Numbered from the stretch's first letter, positions 25,606 through 35,298 are shown. The stretch: DNA of 64,000 bases from Geomicrobium halophilum (GCF_014207655.1 NZ_JACHHJ010000001.1:310001-374000), one strand, 5' to 3'. Notes: generated by a model not told the origin, from the letters alone. A program made the numbers and translations.

Positions 25606-25700
25606 ACGTAAGAGAACATGGAAACCCTAGGTGAAATCATTGCAGCCGCTATCTTGAAGACCTTCAACAAAAAACCGCTGAGTAGACTGACATCGTGAAA

Positions 25701-26005
25701 TGAGACAGAAATCAAACACCCTCTTAGGCTGCTTTTACCATAATCAATTGGTGAAAGGTAGCCTATTTTTTCTTGAATTCTTTCTTTATTATAATCTTTT
25801 AAATATTGTTAAACTCGTATGTTACCTTCGTTGTTGCTTAAAGAATGAAACCTGGTAAGGCAAATTCCTCAGATTTCAAATTAGAATGGCTTCACTACTG
25901 ACCATTTTACTTCATTTGAATACACGTTTTTGCCCATGCAAAAACACCTCCGCTAAAGTACTTATAGTTATTGTACCATTTCGAAGGTGTTTTATATTGT
26001 CTCAA
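25701..26005 (-). mobile_element. Internally deleted IS3-family element
   Basis: The ends are inverted repeats: TGAGACAgaaatcAAACACC at 25701 and, on the other strand from 26005, TGAGACAatataAAACACC. On the minus strand just inside the right end, the first 18 codons of an IS3 OrfA are present (MGKNVYSNEVKWSVVKPF, then stop). Inside the left end is the OrfB C-terminus (YNKERIQEKIGYLSPIDYGK pattern, then SSLRGCLIS). The middle is missing, so the element cannot code for transposase. AAA flanks both sides, consistent with a 3-bp target duplication. Confidence 0.8.
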
Positions 26006-26083
26006 AATTTTAGGTTAGTCTAGAGCTCTTTATGGAACTTGGGGTTTTTATCTGGGAGCTATAAAGTAAAAGAGGAGAGTAAT
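26006..26083. other. Short spacer after the IS3 relic
   Basis: This is the spacer between the IS3 relic and the end of the YeeE/YedE gene. No distinct terminator is seen. Confidence 0.3.
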
Positions 26084-27319
26084 TTACTCGTTTTCCTCTC
26101 GTTGTTTTGTGACGAGGTTAAGTCTTTTCCCAACCCCATACGCTGTATATACGCCAAGAATGGCCATGCTTGCCCAAATCCAGGCGTGAAGACTGAACGA
26201 AGCGATTCCGCTAAAATAAGCGCCAACATTTGCGCCGAAGGATAAAGTAGCGCCATACCCCATAAGCAAACCACCTCCCAGTGCGATAAAAGCGAGATAG
26301 ATTGGGATTTTGGAAAATCGAATGAGCCCTCCAAGCGTTAAAGTAAGAAAGGTTCCTATGATTACGCCAAAATTTAGCACGCTTGTCGAATCCATGATGA
26401 TCGGTTGTTGCAGAGCGATAAGCCGTTCTTCTGCTGCCCAATACTCCCAATGGATCACATCTATACCAACGTTCATTAATAGCTTTGATCCCCACAGTGT
26501 AAAGGCAGCTGTTAGCTTCCAAGGTTCTCCTTGAAGAATAAAGACGATGGCATTCAGGAAAGCGAGAACCGTGGCTCCCACCCAAAGCGGCCAGGTACCA
26601 AAGAAGATCCTTCTCCAGCCTGCAGCAGAGGGTAGAGGAGGGAGTAATGGTGGTCGTTTTCTTTTTTTATATAGGTAAGAGATCACAACAATGAAGGCAA
26701 ATATCGCAACTTGTACCACCCAAGCACCGATATAACCGAGGCCGGTATCGGTGGCAAGGGAAATTTCAGAGATTTCCGGAAGCGTTTCATTCCAGAAACC
26801 GAAATGATACGCTCCGAGTACAGAGCCTGCTAGGAAACCAAGAAGTGTACAGATCATGGCAGATCGTCCCCCTTTTGCTTGATATAAAGAGGCGGGGGCG
26901 AGGCCACTTCCCATTTCCATTCCAAATCCGAAAGTAAAAGCTCCAACAACTAAGCCGATGCTGATCGGTGAAAGCGCTGCTGAAGGCATAGAACCGAACG
27001 CTCCTATATCAAACATCAAAATAGGAGCAAAAAACGTAGCGGCAATTCCTAACATGAACATGTGCGCACGTAGCATTTCTGTGTTCCCGCTCTCAACAAT
27101 TTGACGATAAACGGAGGCGAAACCAAAGCGGGCATGAAATAATGTAAACCCTATGAGTATCCCTGTCCAAAGTATAAAAACGAATTCTAAACCGGAAGCT
27201 TGATAGGCAAAATAAGTCAAGGTGATTGCCGCAGCCACTCCTAAAAGGGTTAATAAATTTTGAGGATCCCGTAGCTTGGGGGCCGCTGAACCGTAGGGCT
27301 GGTCCTTGTTTTGTGCCAT
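26084..27319 (-). CDS. YeeE/YedE family transporter (thiosulfate/sulfur type)
   Basis: This 411-residue membrane protein has about ten helices arranged as two similar halves. Each half contains the family hallmark, a G-rich segment with a small polar residue: ARFGFASVYRQI and FGFGMEMGSGLAPASLYQ in the first, YGATLSFGANVGAYFSGIAS in the second. Characterised members (TsuA) import thiosulfate; others handle selenium or sulfur compounds. The conserved cysteines of TsuA are not obvious here, so the substrate is uncertain. No TusA/SirA-like partner gene is adjacent. Start ATG 27319 follows AGAGGTGTTTAC. Confidence 0.8.
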   Translation of the reverse strand: MAQNKDQPYGSAAPKLRDPQNLLTLLGVAAAITLTYFAYQASGLEFVFILWTGILIGFTLFHARFGFASVYRQIVESGNTEMLRAHMFMLGIAATFFAPILMFDIGAFGSMPSAALSPISIGLVVGAFTFGFGMEMGSGLAPASLYQAKGGRSAMICTLLGFLAGSVLGAYHFGFWNETLPEISEISLATDTGLGYIGAWVVQVAIFAFIVVISYLYKKRKRPPLLPPLPSAAGWRRIFFGTWPLWVGATVLAFLNAIVFILQGEPWKLTAAFTLWGSKLLMNVGIDVIHWEYWAAEERLIALQQPIIMDSTSVLNFGVIIGTFLTLTLGGLIRFSKIPIYLAFIALGGGLLMGYGATLSFGANVGAYFSGIASFSLHAWIWASMAILGVYTAYGVGKRLNLVTKQREENE

Positions 27320-27649
27320 GTAAACACCTCTTCTGTAAATGTCTCAAAAATATTTGCGTTGATGAAAGCATTTTCAACCGAATTCCTTAGCCGTAGTGCT
27401 AAATCTCCGTTCTGTGTGTTGAATTCTCGGGTGATGAAACCGAAATATTGACTCCTCCCCCTGAAAAGGAGGAAAGATAGAACATTCACGGGATTTTTAT
27501 TATGGATCAGCCAACGTTCTTTATGTATATCGCATCTTTCCCTTGATAGACATTTTACCCGCTCGATGAAGAGACCAAAACGTTTAAAATATGATGGCAT
27601 TGTGGTCGTATGTTAAGATATAGCAGACAGTGATGGAAGGAGGACATTG
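27320..27649. other. Divergent promoter region
   Basis: It lies between the YeeE/YedE gene (minus strand) and the ABC-F gene (plus strand). No small gene has a ribosome-binding site. TTAAGATAT near 27611 could be part of a promoter for the ABC-F gene. I see nothing else. Confidence 0.35.
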
Positions 27650-29539
27650 ATGAGTCTTCTAGTTGCAAATAACCTCAAAAAAACTTACGGGGAAAAAACA
27701 TTATTGGATGATGTCTCTTTTACCATCGAACCCAAACAACGGATTGGATTAATCGGAGCAAATGGAACGGGAAAGTCAACGCTGCTTCGCGCCTTAAACG
27801 AAACGGAAGGTACCGAAAAGGGGACGATTCGGCACGCGAAGGATTTTAGTATAGCTTTTGTTGATCAAGAGCCGCAGTTACGAAAGGATCAAAGCGTTCT
27901 TACGACTGTTTACGAAGGAGAAGCGCCAATGATGCGTACGCTCCATCGTTATGATCAAACCCTTCGACGCTATCAACAGAACCCAACGGATTCACATATG
28001 GAGAACCAACTGTATAAAGCTCAGGCAGACATGGATGCTTTCGGCGCCTGGGAAGCAGAGACGCAGGCGAAAACGGTCCTTACCCAATTAGGAATAACGG
28101 ATCACGAGGCACTGGTGGGGGAGCTTTCCGGTGGTCAGCAAAAACGTGTTGCACTTGCAAAGGCACTGATCCAACCTGCCGATTTATTAATTCTTGATGA
28201 GCCTACGAATCATCTTGATGCGGCTTCGATCGCATGGCTTGAGTCATTTTTGTCCAATTATAAAGGGGCGCTACTGCTTGTCACTCACGACCGTTACTTT
28301 TTAAATCGAGTAACTGATTCGATTTTTGAACTGGAAAATGGTAAACTTTATTATTATGAAGGGAATTATGAAGCGTACTTAGTCAAACGAGCGGAACGTA
28401 TCGAACAAGCCGAGCAGGAAGAGGAAAAGCGACAAAACACATTGAAGAGAGAACTGGCTTGGTTAAAACGTATGCCGAAGGCGCGAGGGACGAAACAAAA
28501 AGCACGGGTTGACCGTGTAGAAGCCTTGAATGCAGAGACGCCTGAACAGAAACAGGGAACGTTGAATTTCGTTTCAGATACGAAACGGCTCGGGAAAAAA
28601 GTCATAGAAGTGACAGATATATCGAAGTGGTTTTCAAATAAAAAAATCTTGGAAGACGTGAGTACGCGCATTGATCGAGGAGACCGTGTAGGCATTACAG
28701 GTGAAAACGGAACGGGGAAGAGCACGTTCCTTCATATCCTGGCAGGAAGGCTTCAACCGGACATGGGAGATGTAGAGATTGGAGAAACGGTCCGAATCGG
28801 ATACTTCACCCAGGGAGAAGCAGATATCGATGATTCGTTACGTGTTCTTGAATACATTCGAGAAGGTGCTGAAGTCATTACGACGAAAGAAGGCGTGACC
28901 ATTACAGCTGAGCAAATGTTGGAGTACTTTCTTTTTCCCCGCGCCCAGCAATGGACATACATCAGCCGGCTTTCCGGGGGTGAGCGCCGTCGTTTATATT
29001 TACTCCGAATCTTAATGGAAGAGCCGAATGTATTGTTTTTAGACGAACCGACGAACAACCTGGATATCCCAACGCTCAGGTTACTTGAAGAATACTTGAC
29101 ACACTTTCCCGGTGCAGTAGTGACCGTTTCCCACGACCGATATTTTCTTGATCGGGTGGCTCACCGTCTGCTTATTTTTGAATCTGAAGGCAAAATTGAA
29201 CGCTTTGATGGTTACTTTGAAGATTATTTAGAAAGAAGAGAAGCACGTCAGAGGGAAGCTTCCCATAGCAAAACGACGAGCAAGAATTTCACAGCTGAAT
29301 CCGAGCAACGTCCGAGAAAAAAAGTTTCGTATAAAGATCAACAAGATTGGAAAACGATTGAGGATACCATTGCCAACCTTGAACAACAGCAAACGGAATT
29401 GGCTAAAGAAATGGAACAAGCTGGCAGTGATTCTGTACGCATTCAAGAACTGTTACAGGAACAAGAAAATGTAGCGGCAAAATTGGATGAGGCGATGGAT
29501 CGTTGGGCAGAACTTGCAGCGATCATGGAAGAAGAATAA
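27650..29539 (+). CDS. yfmR: ABC-F ATPase, YfmR/Uup type
   Basis: This soluble protein carries two ABC cassettes: Walker A GANGTGKST and GENGTGKST, signatures LSGGQQKR and LSGGERRR. They are joined by the charged linker (LAWLKRMPKARGTKQKARVD) that reaches into the ribosomal E and P sites in ABC-F factors. The C-terminal coiled coil (about 560-629) is typical of YfmR/Uup. Members relieve stalled ribosomes. It has 629 residues from ATG 27650, which has AGGAGG upstream. The cyclophilin gene follows closely. Confidence 0.92.
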   Translation: MSLLVANNLKKTYGEKTLLDDVSFTIEPKQRIGLIGANGTGKSTLLRALNETEGTEKGTIRHAKDFSIAFVDQEPQLRKDQSVLTTVYEGEAPMMRTLHRYDQTLRRYQQNPTDSHMENQLYKAQADMDAFGAWEAETQAKTVLTQLGITDHEALVGELSGGQQKRVALAKALIQPADLLILDEPTNHLDAASIAWLESFLSNYKGALLLVTHDRYFLNRVTDSIFELENGKLYYYEGNYEAYLVKRAERIEQAEQEEEKRQNTLKRELAWLKRMPKARGTKQKARVDRVEALNAETPEQKQGTLNFVSDTKRLGKKVIEVTDISKWFSNKKILEDVSTRIDRGDRVGITGENGTGKSTFLHILAGRLQPDMGDVEIGETVRIGYFTQGEADIDDSLRVLEYIREGAEVITTKEGVTITAEQMLEYFLFPRAQQWTYISRLSGGERRRLYLLRILMEEPNVLFLDEPTNNLDIPTLRLLEEYLTHFPGAVVTVSHDRYFLDRVAHRLLIFESEGKIERFDGYFEDYLERREARQREASHSKTTSKNFTAESEQRPRKKVSYKDQQDWKTIEDTIANLEQQQTELAKEMEQAGSDSVRIQELLQEQENVAAKLDEAMDRWAELAAIMEEE

Positions 29540-29554
29540 TAAATGGAGGTTTTA

Positions 29555-29989
29555 ATGGTGGTAAAAACAGGACATATTGAGCTTGAAAATGGTGAAAAAC
29601 TTACCTTTGAATTGTATCCGGACGAAGCTCCGAAAACAGTGGCAAATTTTGAGAAGCTCGCAAACGAAGGTTTTTATAACGGACTGACATTTCACCGCGT
29701 GATTCCTGGATTTGTCTCTCAAGGGGGATGTCCAAAAGGAAATGGTACAGGGTCTGCCGGATATACCATTCCTTGTGAAACAGAAGGTAATCCTCATCAG
29801 CATGAGAAGGGATCCCTCTCCATGGCCCATGCCGGGAAGGATACGGGCAGCTCGCAATTTTTTATCGTGCACGAATCGCAGCCTCATTTAGATGGGGTGC
29901 ATACCGTGTTCGGGAAAGTTACAGAAAACGCCGAACTTGCCCGGGAGATGAAAGTCGGCGATGTCATGAAAACGATCGTCGTACAATAA
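29555..29989 (+). CDS. ppiB: Cyclophilin-type peptidyl-prolyl isomerase
   Basis: This 144-residue cytoplasmic PPIase has the core [21 protein letters not shown], the [16 protein letters not shown] segment and HTVFGKV. The active-site Arg and the QFF are present. The ATG at 29555 is right for the GGAGG site, and an in-frame ATG at 29543 overlaps that site. It is separated from the ABC-F gene by 15 bases and is probably in the same transcript. A terminator-like stem with a T-run follows at 30000-30034. Confidence 0.95.
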   Translation: MVVKTGHIELENGEKLTFELYPDEAPKTVANFEKLANEGFYNGLTFHRVIPGFVSQGGCPKGNGTGSAGYTIPCETEGNPHQHEKGSLSMAHAGKDTGSSQFFIVHESQPHLDGVHTVFGKVTENAELAREMKVGDVMKTIVVQ

Positions 29990-29999
29990 TTTCAAGAAA

Positions 30000-30034
30000 T
30001 ATCCGTACTGGCTGTGGTGCGGGTATTTTTTTGT
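30000..30034 (+). terminator. Terminator after ppiB
   Basis: AATATCCGTAC and GTGCGGGTATT arms are followed by T residues. Confidence 0.7.
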
Positions 30035-30135
30035 AGTTATGAATTTACCAAGCCATGCATATTCTCCAAATTTTTTTATTGCAGCATTAGTGATTTTTGT
30101 GGTATGTTGTTATGAAAAGCAAAGGAGGGAGTGCT

Positions 30136-30672
30136 ATGCAACGACTGACTTTGTCAAAGATTTATGAACATCCAATTGCGAAAAAGTATGTCGCAAGAGC
30201 TGGCTTGGATCATGCGATTGCGACGGCATTCTCCGCGTATGATTTTGCTTTGCGAGAAGGTGTCGATGTCGATCTTGCGACAAAGGCTGCATTTTTGCAT
30301 GATATCGGTCATTATACTTGGTATCGAAACGGAGAATGGGATTTTAACTTATATGCCGAAAATGATATTCATGCCATCAAAGGCGCAGAACGTGCGCATA
30401 AACTTTTGATTCGTCTTGGAGAAGACCGAAAATCAGCGAAAGAAATTGCACTCGCAATTCTATTACACACAGATTCCTATTTGCCGCAAGGTCATCTCCA
30501 TCTTGATCCGCTGCAGCAAGTCGTGGCGCTTGCTGATCAGGAGAATGAAGAACCGGATGGAATGCATCATTATCATCATATTTCGGAAGAACGTGCGGTT
30601 TTACGCTTGCAACAGCTAGATCGACGTGTAGAAGAGTCAAAAACCTTACAATTGGATAAAAAGTCAAGTTAA
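30136..30672 (+). CDS. HD-domain phosphohydrolase-like protein
   Basis: This 178-residue HD-superfamily protein has the metal-binding HD pair in AAFLHDIGHYTW. Earlier it has LDHAIATAFSAYDFA, whose His would be the first ligand, and later histidines in HLHLDP and HHYHHI. HD proteins hydrolyse phosphoesters such as nucleotides, but the substrate here is unknown. The ATG at 30136 is preceded by AAAGGAGGG; upstream in-frame codons are not used. It ends at a terminator shared with the convergent BCCT gene. Confidence 0.82.
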   Translation: MQRLTLSKIYEHPIAKKYVARAGLDHAIATAFSAYDFALREGVDVDLATKAAFLHDIGHYTWYRNGEWDFNLYAENDIHAIKGAERAHKLLIRLGEDRKSAKEIALAILLHTDSYLPQGHLHLDPLQQVVALADQENEEPDGMHHYHHISEERAVLRLQQLDRRVEESKTLQLDKKSS

Positions 30673-30706
30673 CCCGAAAAGCCGAATCCTCGTTTTTCGG
30701 GTTTTT
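30671..30706. terminator. Terminator between HD and BCCT genes
   Basis: AACCCGAAAA and TTTTCGGGTT arms with T-run. Confidence 0.85.
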
Positions 30707-30715
30707 AATATGTCA

Positions 30716-32212
30716 TTAAGAAGAATCCCTGGTTTTCGTTTTTTTCTTATCCTCACGTAAAGCTTTCAATAAGGAGTAAACCATTAGTAACATCACAACC
30801 GAAAAAGGAAATGCAGCTACGATCATGGTGTTCTCTACAGCTTGGAGGCCGCCGGAATATAAAAGTACAGATGCTATGGCTGAAAGTAAGATTCCCCATA
30901 TAAACTTGACTCTTCGGGCAGGATTCGTCGAGCCATTGGTTGTCTGCATCCCGAGTACAAATGTTGCTGAATCTCCCGATGTAATAAAGAAAATAGCAAT
31001 AAGCACAATTGATAAGATCGACGTAACAGTGGCAAAGGGGAAGTGGCTCAATAAACCAAATAGCATTTCTTCCGTTGCTAATGATGAGATGTCTGCCCCT
31101 TGCTGGTCTTCTAGAAAAATCGAAGAACCTCCAAGGAAAGAGAACCAGATAAAACCAGCAACCGAAGGAACGAGGAGTACACCAATTGTAAATTGGCGCA
31201 ATGTACGTCCTTTTGAGACACGGGCGATGAAGGTACCTACATATGGCGACCAGGCCATCCACCAGGCCCAATAGAAAATGGTCCAATCATCGATCCACTC
31301 TCTTGCATCTGCATCGGTAGGTGCGATACGAAAACTCATTTCCGGCAGGGTCTGTATATATTTACCAATGGTGTCCGTAAAAATGTTTAAAGCGTAAAGA
31401 GTCGGCCCCACTATTATTACAAATAGTAGTAATACAGCGGCAAGGGTTAAATTTGTGTTACTTAAATAACGAATCCCTTTTTGAAGTCCAGTTGCAGTTG
31501 ATATGAGGTAGAGAACGGTAATGACAGCGATGATTCCTAATTGAAATAGGAAACTTTCGCCGATCCCCATTAAGAAAGAGATTCCCCCGTTGATTTGGGT
31601 AGCTCCGAACCCTAATGTGGTGGCAATTCCAGTAACGGTAGCAACAACCGCGACCACATCAATGACTTTGCCTAAAGCTCCATCCATATTAAAAAGGGGA
31701 GAAAGCGTGGAGCTAATCGTTCCTGGCGCTTCTTTTCGAAACTTGAAATAAGCCAGGCAAATGGCAACGATAGCGTAAATGCCCCAAGCATGTAACCCCC
31801 AATGAAAAAACACAAATCTCATGGATTCAAGAATCGCCTCATCGCTGCCGGTTTCGGCTGTTGGCGAATCGATCGCATAGTGAGAGATAGGCTCAGCCGC
31901 ACCCCAGAAGACAAGCCCTGTCCCCATACCAGCACTAAATAGCAATGCAAACCAGGAAGGTAAAGTAAACTCAGGTGTGTCATCAGGCTTACCAAGCTTA
32001 ATTTTTCCGTGAGGACTGATTATAAAAAAGAGACAAACAATCACAAAGAGGGTCACAATGATTAAATAATACCAACCAAAGATCGTTGAAATCATAGTTT
32101 GAGCTTGTTCAGTTATTCCCTCGAGAAAATCAGGGAAGAAGACTCCGACAGTAACTAATGCTAAAATGATACCTGCGGACCAGTAGAAGACGGCGCCGAT
32201 TCTATTGGGCAT
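30716..32212 (-). CDS. BCCT-family betaine/carnitine/choline transporter
   Basis: This 498-residue secondary transporter of the BCCT family has twelve membrane helices. The glycine-rich GMGTGLVFWGAAEPISHYA motif of TM3 and the signature WTIFYWAWWMAWSPYVGTFIARVSKGRT in TM8 with its tryptophan box are both visible. Such proteins import glycine betaine or related osmolytes with sodium or protons, for example OpuD. The tail is short and charged. I prefer ATG 32212 with GAGGTCGAGAAC upstream over the longer ORF, which would begin with TTG. Substrate cannot be fixed from sequence alone. Confidence 0.92.
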   Translation of the reverse strand: MPNRIGAVFYWSAGIILALVTVGVFFPDFLEGITEQAQTMISTIFGWYYLIIVTLFVIVCLFFIISPHGKIKLGKPDDTPEFTLPSWFALLFSAGMGTGLVFWGAAEPISHYAIDSPTAETGSDEAILESMRFVFFHWGLHAWGIYAIVAICLAYFKFRKEAPGTISSTLSPLFNMDGALGKVIDVVAVVATVTGIATTLGFGATQINGGISFLMGIGESFLFQLGIIAVITVLYLISTATGLQKGIRYLSNTNLTLAAVLLLFVIIVGPTLYALNIFTDTIGKYIQTLPEMSFRIAPTDADAREWIDDWTIFYWAWWMAWSPYVGTFIARVSKGRTLRQFTIGVLLVPSVAGFIWFSFLGGSSIFLEDQQGADISSLATEEMLFGLLSHFPFATVTSILSIVLIAIFFITSGDSATFVLGMQTTNGSTNPARRVKFIWGILLSAIASVLLYSGGLQAVENTMIVAAFPFSVVMLLMVYSLLKALREDKKKTKTRDSS

Positions 32213-32450
32213 GTTCTCGACCTCTTTTCGAATAAGACTCTTTCTTTTATCATCTGTAAATAACGTCAAATCATACAAATTCTTCAACAAAGTTTGGTAT
32301 CATGAGAAAAGAAGTGTTTTATGTAGCAACAAGTTTTTGCTTCGCTCTTCAGAAGAGACAGCTACTTTTCCTGCGTAAAAAGTTTTATTACGGACGTGAC
32401 AAGCTGAGTGCCCGAACTACTCGGCCCTTTAAGATAGAGGAGACATGAAG

Positions 32451-33707
32451 ATGAAACATGTAAACAGAGAGGTTCATTCTGCCTACGTACATATAAAAAC
32501 ATTGGAGAGCGTCAGCCAAGCCCTACAGTTTTTGAAAAATGATGCTGGGGATACTTTGAAAGAACAAATAGCCCTCGCCGAGATTCCCGCTCCCCCATTT
32601 ACTGAAGATAAGCGGGCAACTGTATATCAAGAATGGCTACATTCGCTCGGATTAGAAAACGTAAAACGAGATACCGAGGGAAATGTATACGGGATTAGAA
32701 AAGGGAAAGGGAGTGGTCCAATACTCTTTGTGAGTGCACATATCGATAGTGTTTTTTCTGCTGATGTTGATACAACAGTCACGGAAAAAAAGGGAGTCTA
32801 TTACGGCCCGGGAATTACCGATGATGCTCGAGGGCTAGCGGCACTGCTTTCTATCGTCCGTGCGTTCCAAGAAACAGGGATTCAAACCGTTGGTGACATC
32901 ATTTTTGGGGGTACCGTCGGTGAGGAAGGACCAGGCAATTTACGGGGAGTCAAGGCCTTTTTCCAGGAAAATAAGGATGTTGATGGATTTATTTCGATTG
33001 ATGCTGTTTCTCCAAGCGATATTGTCTATAAAGGAACAGGGTCTTATCGTTATCAGGTTACGTACGAGGGGCCAGGAGGGCATAGTTTCGGAGCTTTCGG
33101 TACACCCAGTGCCGTTCATGCGGCTGCTCGAGCAACAACAGAAATCGCTGACCTTCAAACAGAAGAAAATCCACGGACAACGTTTAATGTCGGGGTGATC
33201 GAAGGGGGAACCATTCCAACAGCAATTGCAGAAACTTGCCAGCTTGGCGTAGACATTCGTTCGAATGGAGAAGCAGAATTAGAAAAATTAGAGGAAAAGA
33301 TTTATCGAACCCTTGCGCGAGCGGCAAAAGTGGAGAATGAACGGTGGGGGTACACGGAAGCCGACGGTATAACCTATAGGATTGAGAAGGTCGGGAACCG
33401 TCCTGTAGGCATGCAAGCAGAGGATGATATTGTAGTGCAAACAGCTTTGGAAGCTACGAAAGCACTATCACTCAAGCCAAGACTTTCAGAAGCCGTAAGT
33501 ACTGATGCGAATTATCCAATCAGTATTGGTATCCCAGCTCTTACATTAGGGGGCGGAGGAGAAGCCGGAGCAGCCCATTCACTGGACGAATGGTATCATC
33601 CGCACAATAGCTACCTTGGTCCTCAACGAATTCTACTCACCATTCTTGGATTGGTGGGAATTTATGATGAAGTAGAAGAAATCCGCCCCCTTTTAAAGAG
33701 ACAATAA
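32451..33707 (+). CDS. M20-family metallopeptidase (PepT-like)
   Basis: The 418-residue protein has the two-metal M20 active site: SAHIDSVF (first His and Asp), YGPGITDDARGLAALL (bridging Asp), GGTVGEEGPGNLRG (catalytic Glu-Glu) and a late histidine in AGAAHSLDEWYHP. A lid or dimerisation domain lies about 195-310. It resembles tripeptidase-like peptidases, so a cytoplasmic aminopeptidase or deacylase is likely. Of two ATGs, the second (32451) is better spaced from AGAGGAGA. It has no operon partners. Confidence 0.88.
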   Translation: MKHVNREVHSAYVHIKTLESVSQALQFLKNDAGDTLKEQIALAEIPAPPFTEDKRATVYQEWLHSLGLENVKRDTEGNVYGIRKGKGSGPILFVSAHIDSVFSADVDTTVTEKKGVYYGPGITDDARGLAALLSIVRAFQETGIQTVGDIIFGGTVGEEGPGNLRGVKAFFQENKDVDGFISIDAVSPSDIVYKGTGSYRYQVTYEGPGGHSFGAFGTPSAVHAAARATTEIADLQTEENPRTTFNVGVIEGGTIPTAIAETCQLGVDIRSNGEAELEKLEEKIYRTLARAAKVENERWGYTEADGITYRIEKVGNRPVGMQAEDDIVVQTALEATKALSLKPRLSEAVSTDANYPISIGIPALTLGGGGEAGAAHSLDEWYHPHNSYLGPQRILLTILGLVGIYDEVEEIRPLLKRQ

Positions 33708-33803
33708 GTATTTCCCGGTATGGTATGTTTGGCATGTAAGTGATTGGGGTAGTAATATAGCAGTGCTAATCACTGAAACCCAGTTGCAAGGGAGTGTATA
33801 TTC

Positions 33804-34448
33804 ATGAACGTACTCGTAATAGGAGCAAATGGAAAAATAGGGAAACAATTGGTTGAGAAACTAACGAATGAAGAAGAATATAAACCGAAAGCAATGGTGC
33901 GAAAAGAAGATCAGCTGCAACAATTTAAGGATATGGGTGCTAACACTGTGCTTGCAGACGTGGAAGGGAACATCGATGATCTTACAGCTGCTGCCGAAGG
34001 TATGGATGCGGTTGTTTTTACAGCAGGCTCAGGTGCACATACAGGCGCAGACAAAACGATGATGGTTGACTTTGATGGTGCGGTTAAAGCCATGACAGCC
34101 GCAGAAAGAGCTGGTGCTAAACGTTTTATTATTGTGAGCGCGATCGGGGTCCACCACCGTGAGAACTGGATGGAAAAAGCCCCTTATTATAGCGCGGCAA
34201 AACATTATGCAGACGTTTGGCTAAGAGCGAGTGGTCTAGACTACACCATCATTCGCCCCGGACTCTTAACCAATAATGCAGGGATTCGAAAAATACAGGC
34301 GGCACCTGATCTCGAACGGGCTGAAATTCCGAGAGAAGATGTAGCAAATGTAATCGTGACCTCTCTTAAAGATGATAGTACGGTAGGCAAATCTTTTGAT
34401 CTAGTCTCAGGTGACCAAACGATTGAAGCAGCTTTAAAAACCGTCTAA
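33804..34448 (+). CDS. NAD(P)-binding atypical SDR (YhfK-like)
   Basis: This 214-residue protein of the atypical short-chain dehydrogenase group starts with VLVIGANGKIGKQLVEKL, the Rossmann glycine motif. It continues with FIIVSAIGVHHRENW and YYSAAKHYADVWLRASGLDYTIIRPG, as in NmrA/YhfK-like proteins. Such proteins may sense or use NADPH, and the role is unknown. A terminator follows. Confidence 0.85.
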   Translation: MNVLVIGANGKIGKQLVEKLTNEEEYKPKAMVRKEDQLQQFKDMGANTVLADVEGNIDDLTAAAEGMDAVVFTAGSGAHTGADKTMMVDFDGAVKAMTAAERAGAKRFIIVSAIGVHHRENWMEKAPYYSAAKHYADVWLRASGLDYTIIRPGLLTNNAGIRKIQAAPDLERAEIPREDVANVIVTSLKDDSTVGKSFDLVSGDQTIEAALKTV

Positions 34449-34455
34449 CAGCGAA

Positions 34456-34496
34456 AAGGCTTAGCAGTTACAGTCAAGGAGCTGCTAAGCTTTTTT
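34456..34496 (+). terminator. Terminator after the SDR gene
   Basis: AAGGCTTAGCAG / CTGCTAAGC stem followed by TTTTTT. Confidence 0.85.
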
Positions 34497-34503
34497 AAGC
34501 GAA

Positions 34504-34597
34504 TGTTCAAAAAGCCCGGGAGAGTGAATGCTTACGCAGACGGGCTTCTTTGTAATCCAGGGCATAAGCAACTCTAAGCTTCTCGGCTAATTGAACA
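34504..34597. repeat. TGTTCAAAAAG-ended dispersed repeat, copy E
   Basis: The element begins TGTTCAAAAAGCCCGGGAGA and ends TTGAACA. It contains a GCAGACGGGCTTCTTTGTAA segment that distantly resembles the CATCCTGTTTGTAA of copy C. Confidence 0.5.
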
Positions 34598-34629
34598 CGC
34601 ACTATATTGAAAGAGAAGGAAAGTCGAGA

Positions 34630-35298
34630 ATGAAACATAAGATTATAAAGGTTATACTTATTTTAACTGCAGTAATTGCTATGACATGGTTCCTTAAGCC
34701 AGTGGGCCTTTGGCTCGACCAACAAGTGATGGAATGGTTAACGAATATCCATGAACTTCAGGAGCAATCGCTCCTCTATCAGAGCGCGGAAGGAATAACG
34801 GTTTTGGGTAGCTCAACGGTTTTTTTCCTCTTTGCGGCTGGCATATTGGCATTTCTTCTTTGGAAGCGCCGCTATACTATGCTTGCGGAAATGATGATAT
34901 TTCTATTCGGTGGAATTGTTATTAATACACTAGTAAAATTTTTGATTGCTCGGCCGAGACCGCATGGAATTTTAAGTGAAATGGAGATCATGGGTGAAGG
35001 AATAGGCTTAATTTCTTATAGTTTTCCTAGTGGACATGCGTTTAGAGCTACTTTAATCATGTTCTGTTTACTATACGTGATTGCCTGTTTTTCGTCGTTA
35101 TCTGCGAACGCTAAACGAATGCTGTACATTATGGTAGGTATACTGGCATTAGCCGTAATTGCCAGCCGTACGGTGATTGGAGTTCATTATCCGACGGATG
35201 TTATTACTGCCTTTTTATATGCCGGGACTTGGTTTGGAATCGTACTTATGGTATCTCCCGAAAAGAAGACTTCTTTCTTCCATTCAGCAAACAGCTAA
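34630..35298 (+). CDS. PAP2-family membrane phosphatase
   Basis: The 222-residue integral membrane protein carries the three PAP2 motifs: KFLIARPRP (KxxxxxxRP type), PSGHAFRA and SRTVIGVHYPTDV. Family members dephosphorylate lipid phosphates such as undecaprenyl pyrophosphate or phosphatidate at the outer membrane face. The ATG at 34630 follows AGAAGGA. It directly precedes the capsule operon, but about 65 bases separate them, and co-transcription is not evident. Confidence 0.88.
   Translation: MKHKIIKVILILTAVIAMTWFLKPVGLWLDQQVMEWLTNIHELQEQSLLYQSAEGITVLGSSTVFFLFAAGILAFLLWKRRYTMLAEMMIFLFGGIVINTLVKFLIARPRPHGILSEMEIMGEGIGLISYSFPSGHAFRATLIMFCLLYVIACFSSLSANAKRMLYIMVGILALAVIASRTVIGVHYPTDVITAFLYAGTWFGIVLMVSPEKKTSFFHSANS

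Noticed and set aside
25617-25698. 26-codon frame after the ATPase gene as start of a binding protein
   Set aside because: It has no signal peptide or ribosome-binding site and is too short.
32213-32450. Riboswitch or betaine-responsive element between the BCCT and M20 genes
   Set aside because: No recognisable conserved RNA elements; only ordinary promoter-like AT-rich sequence.
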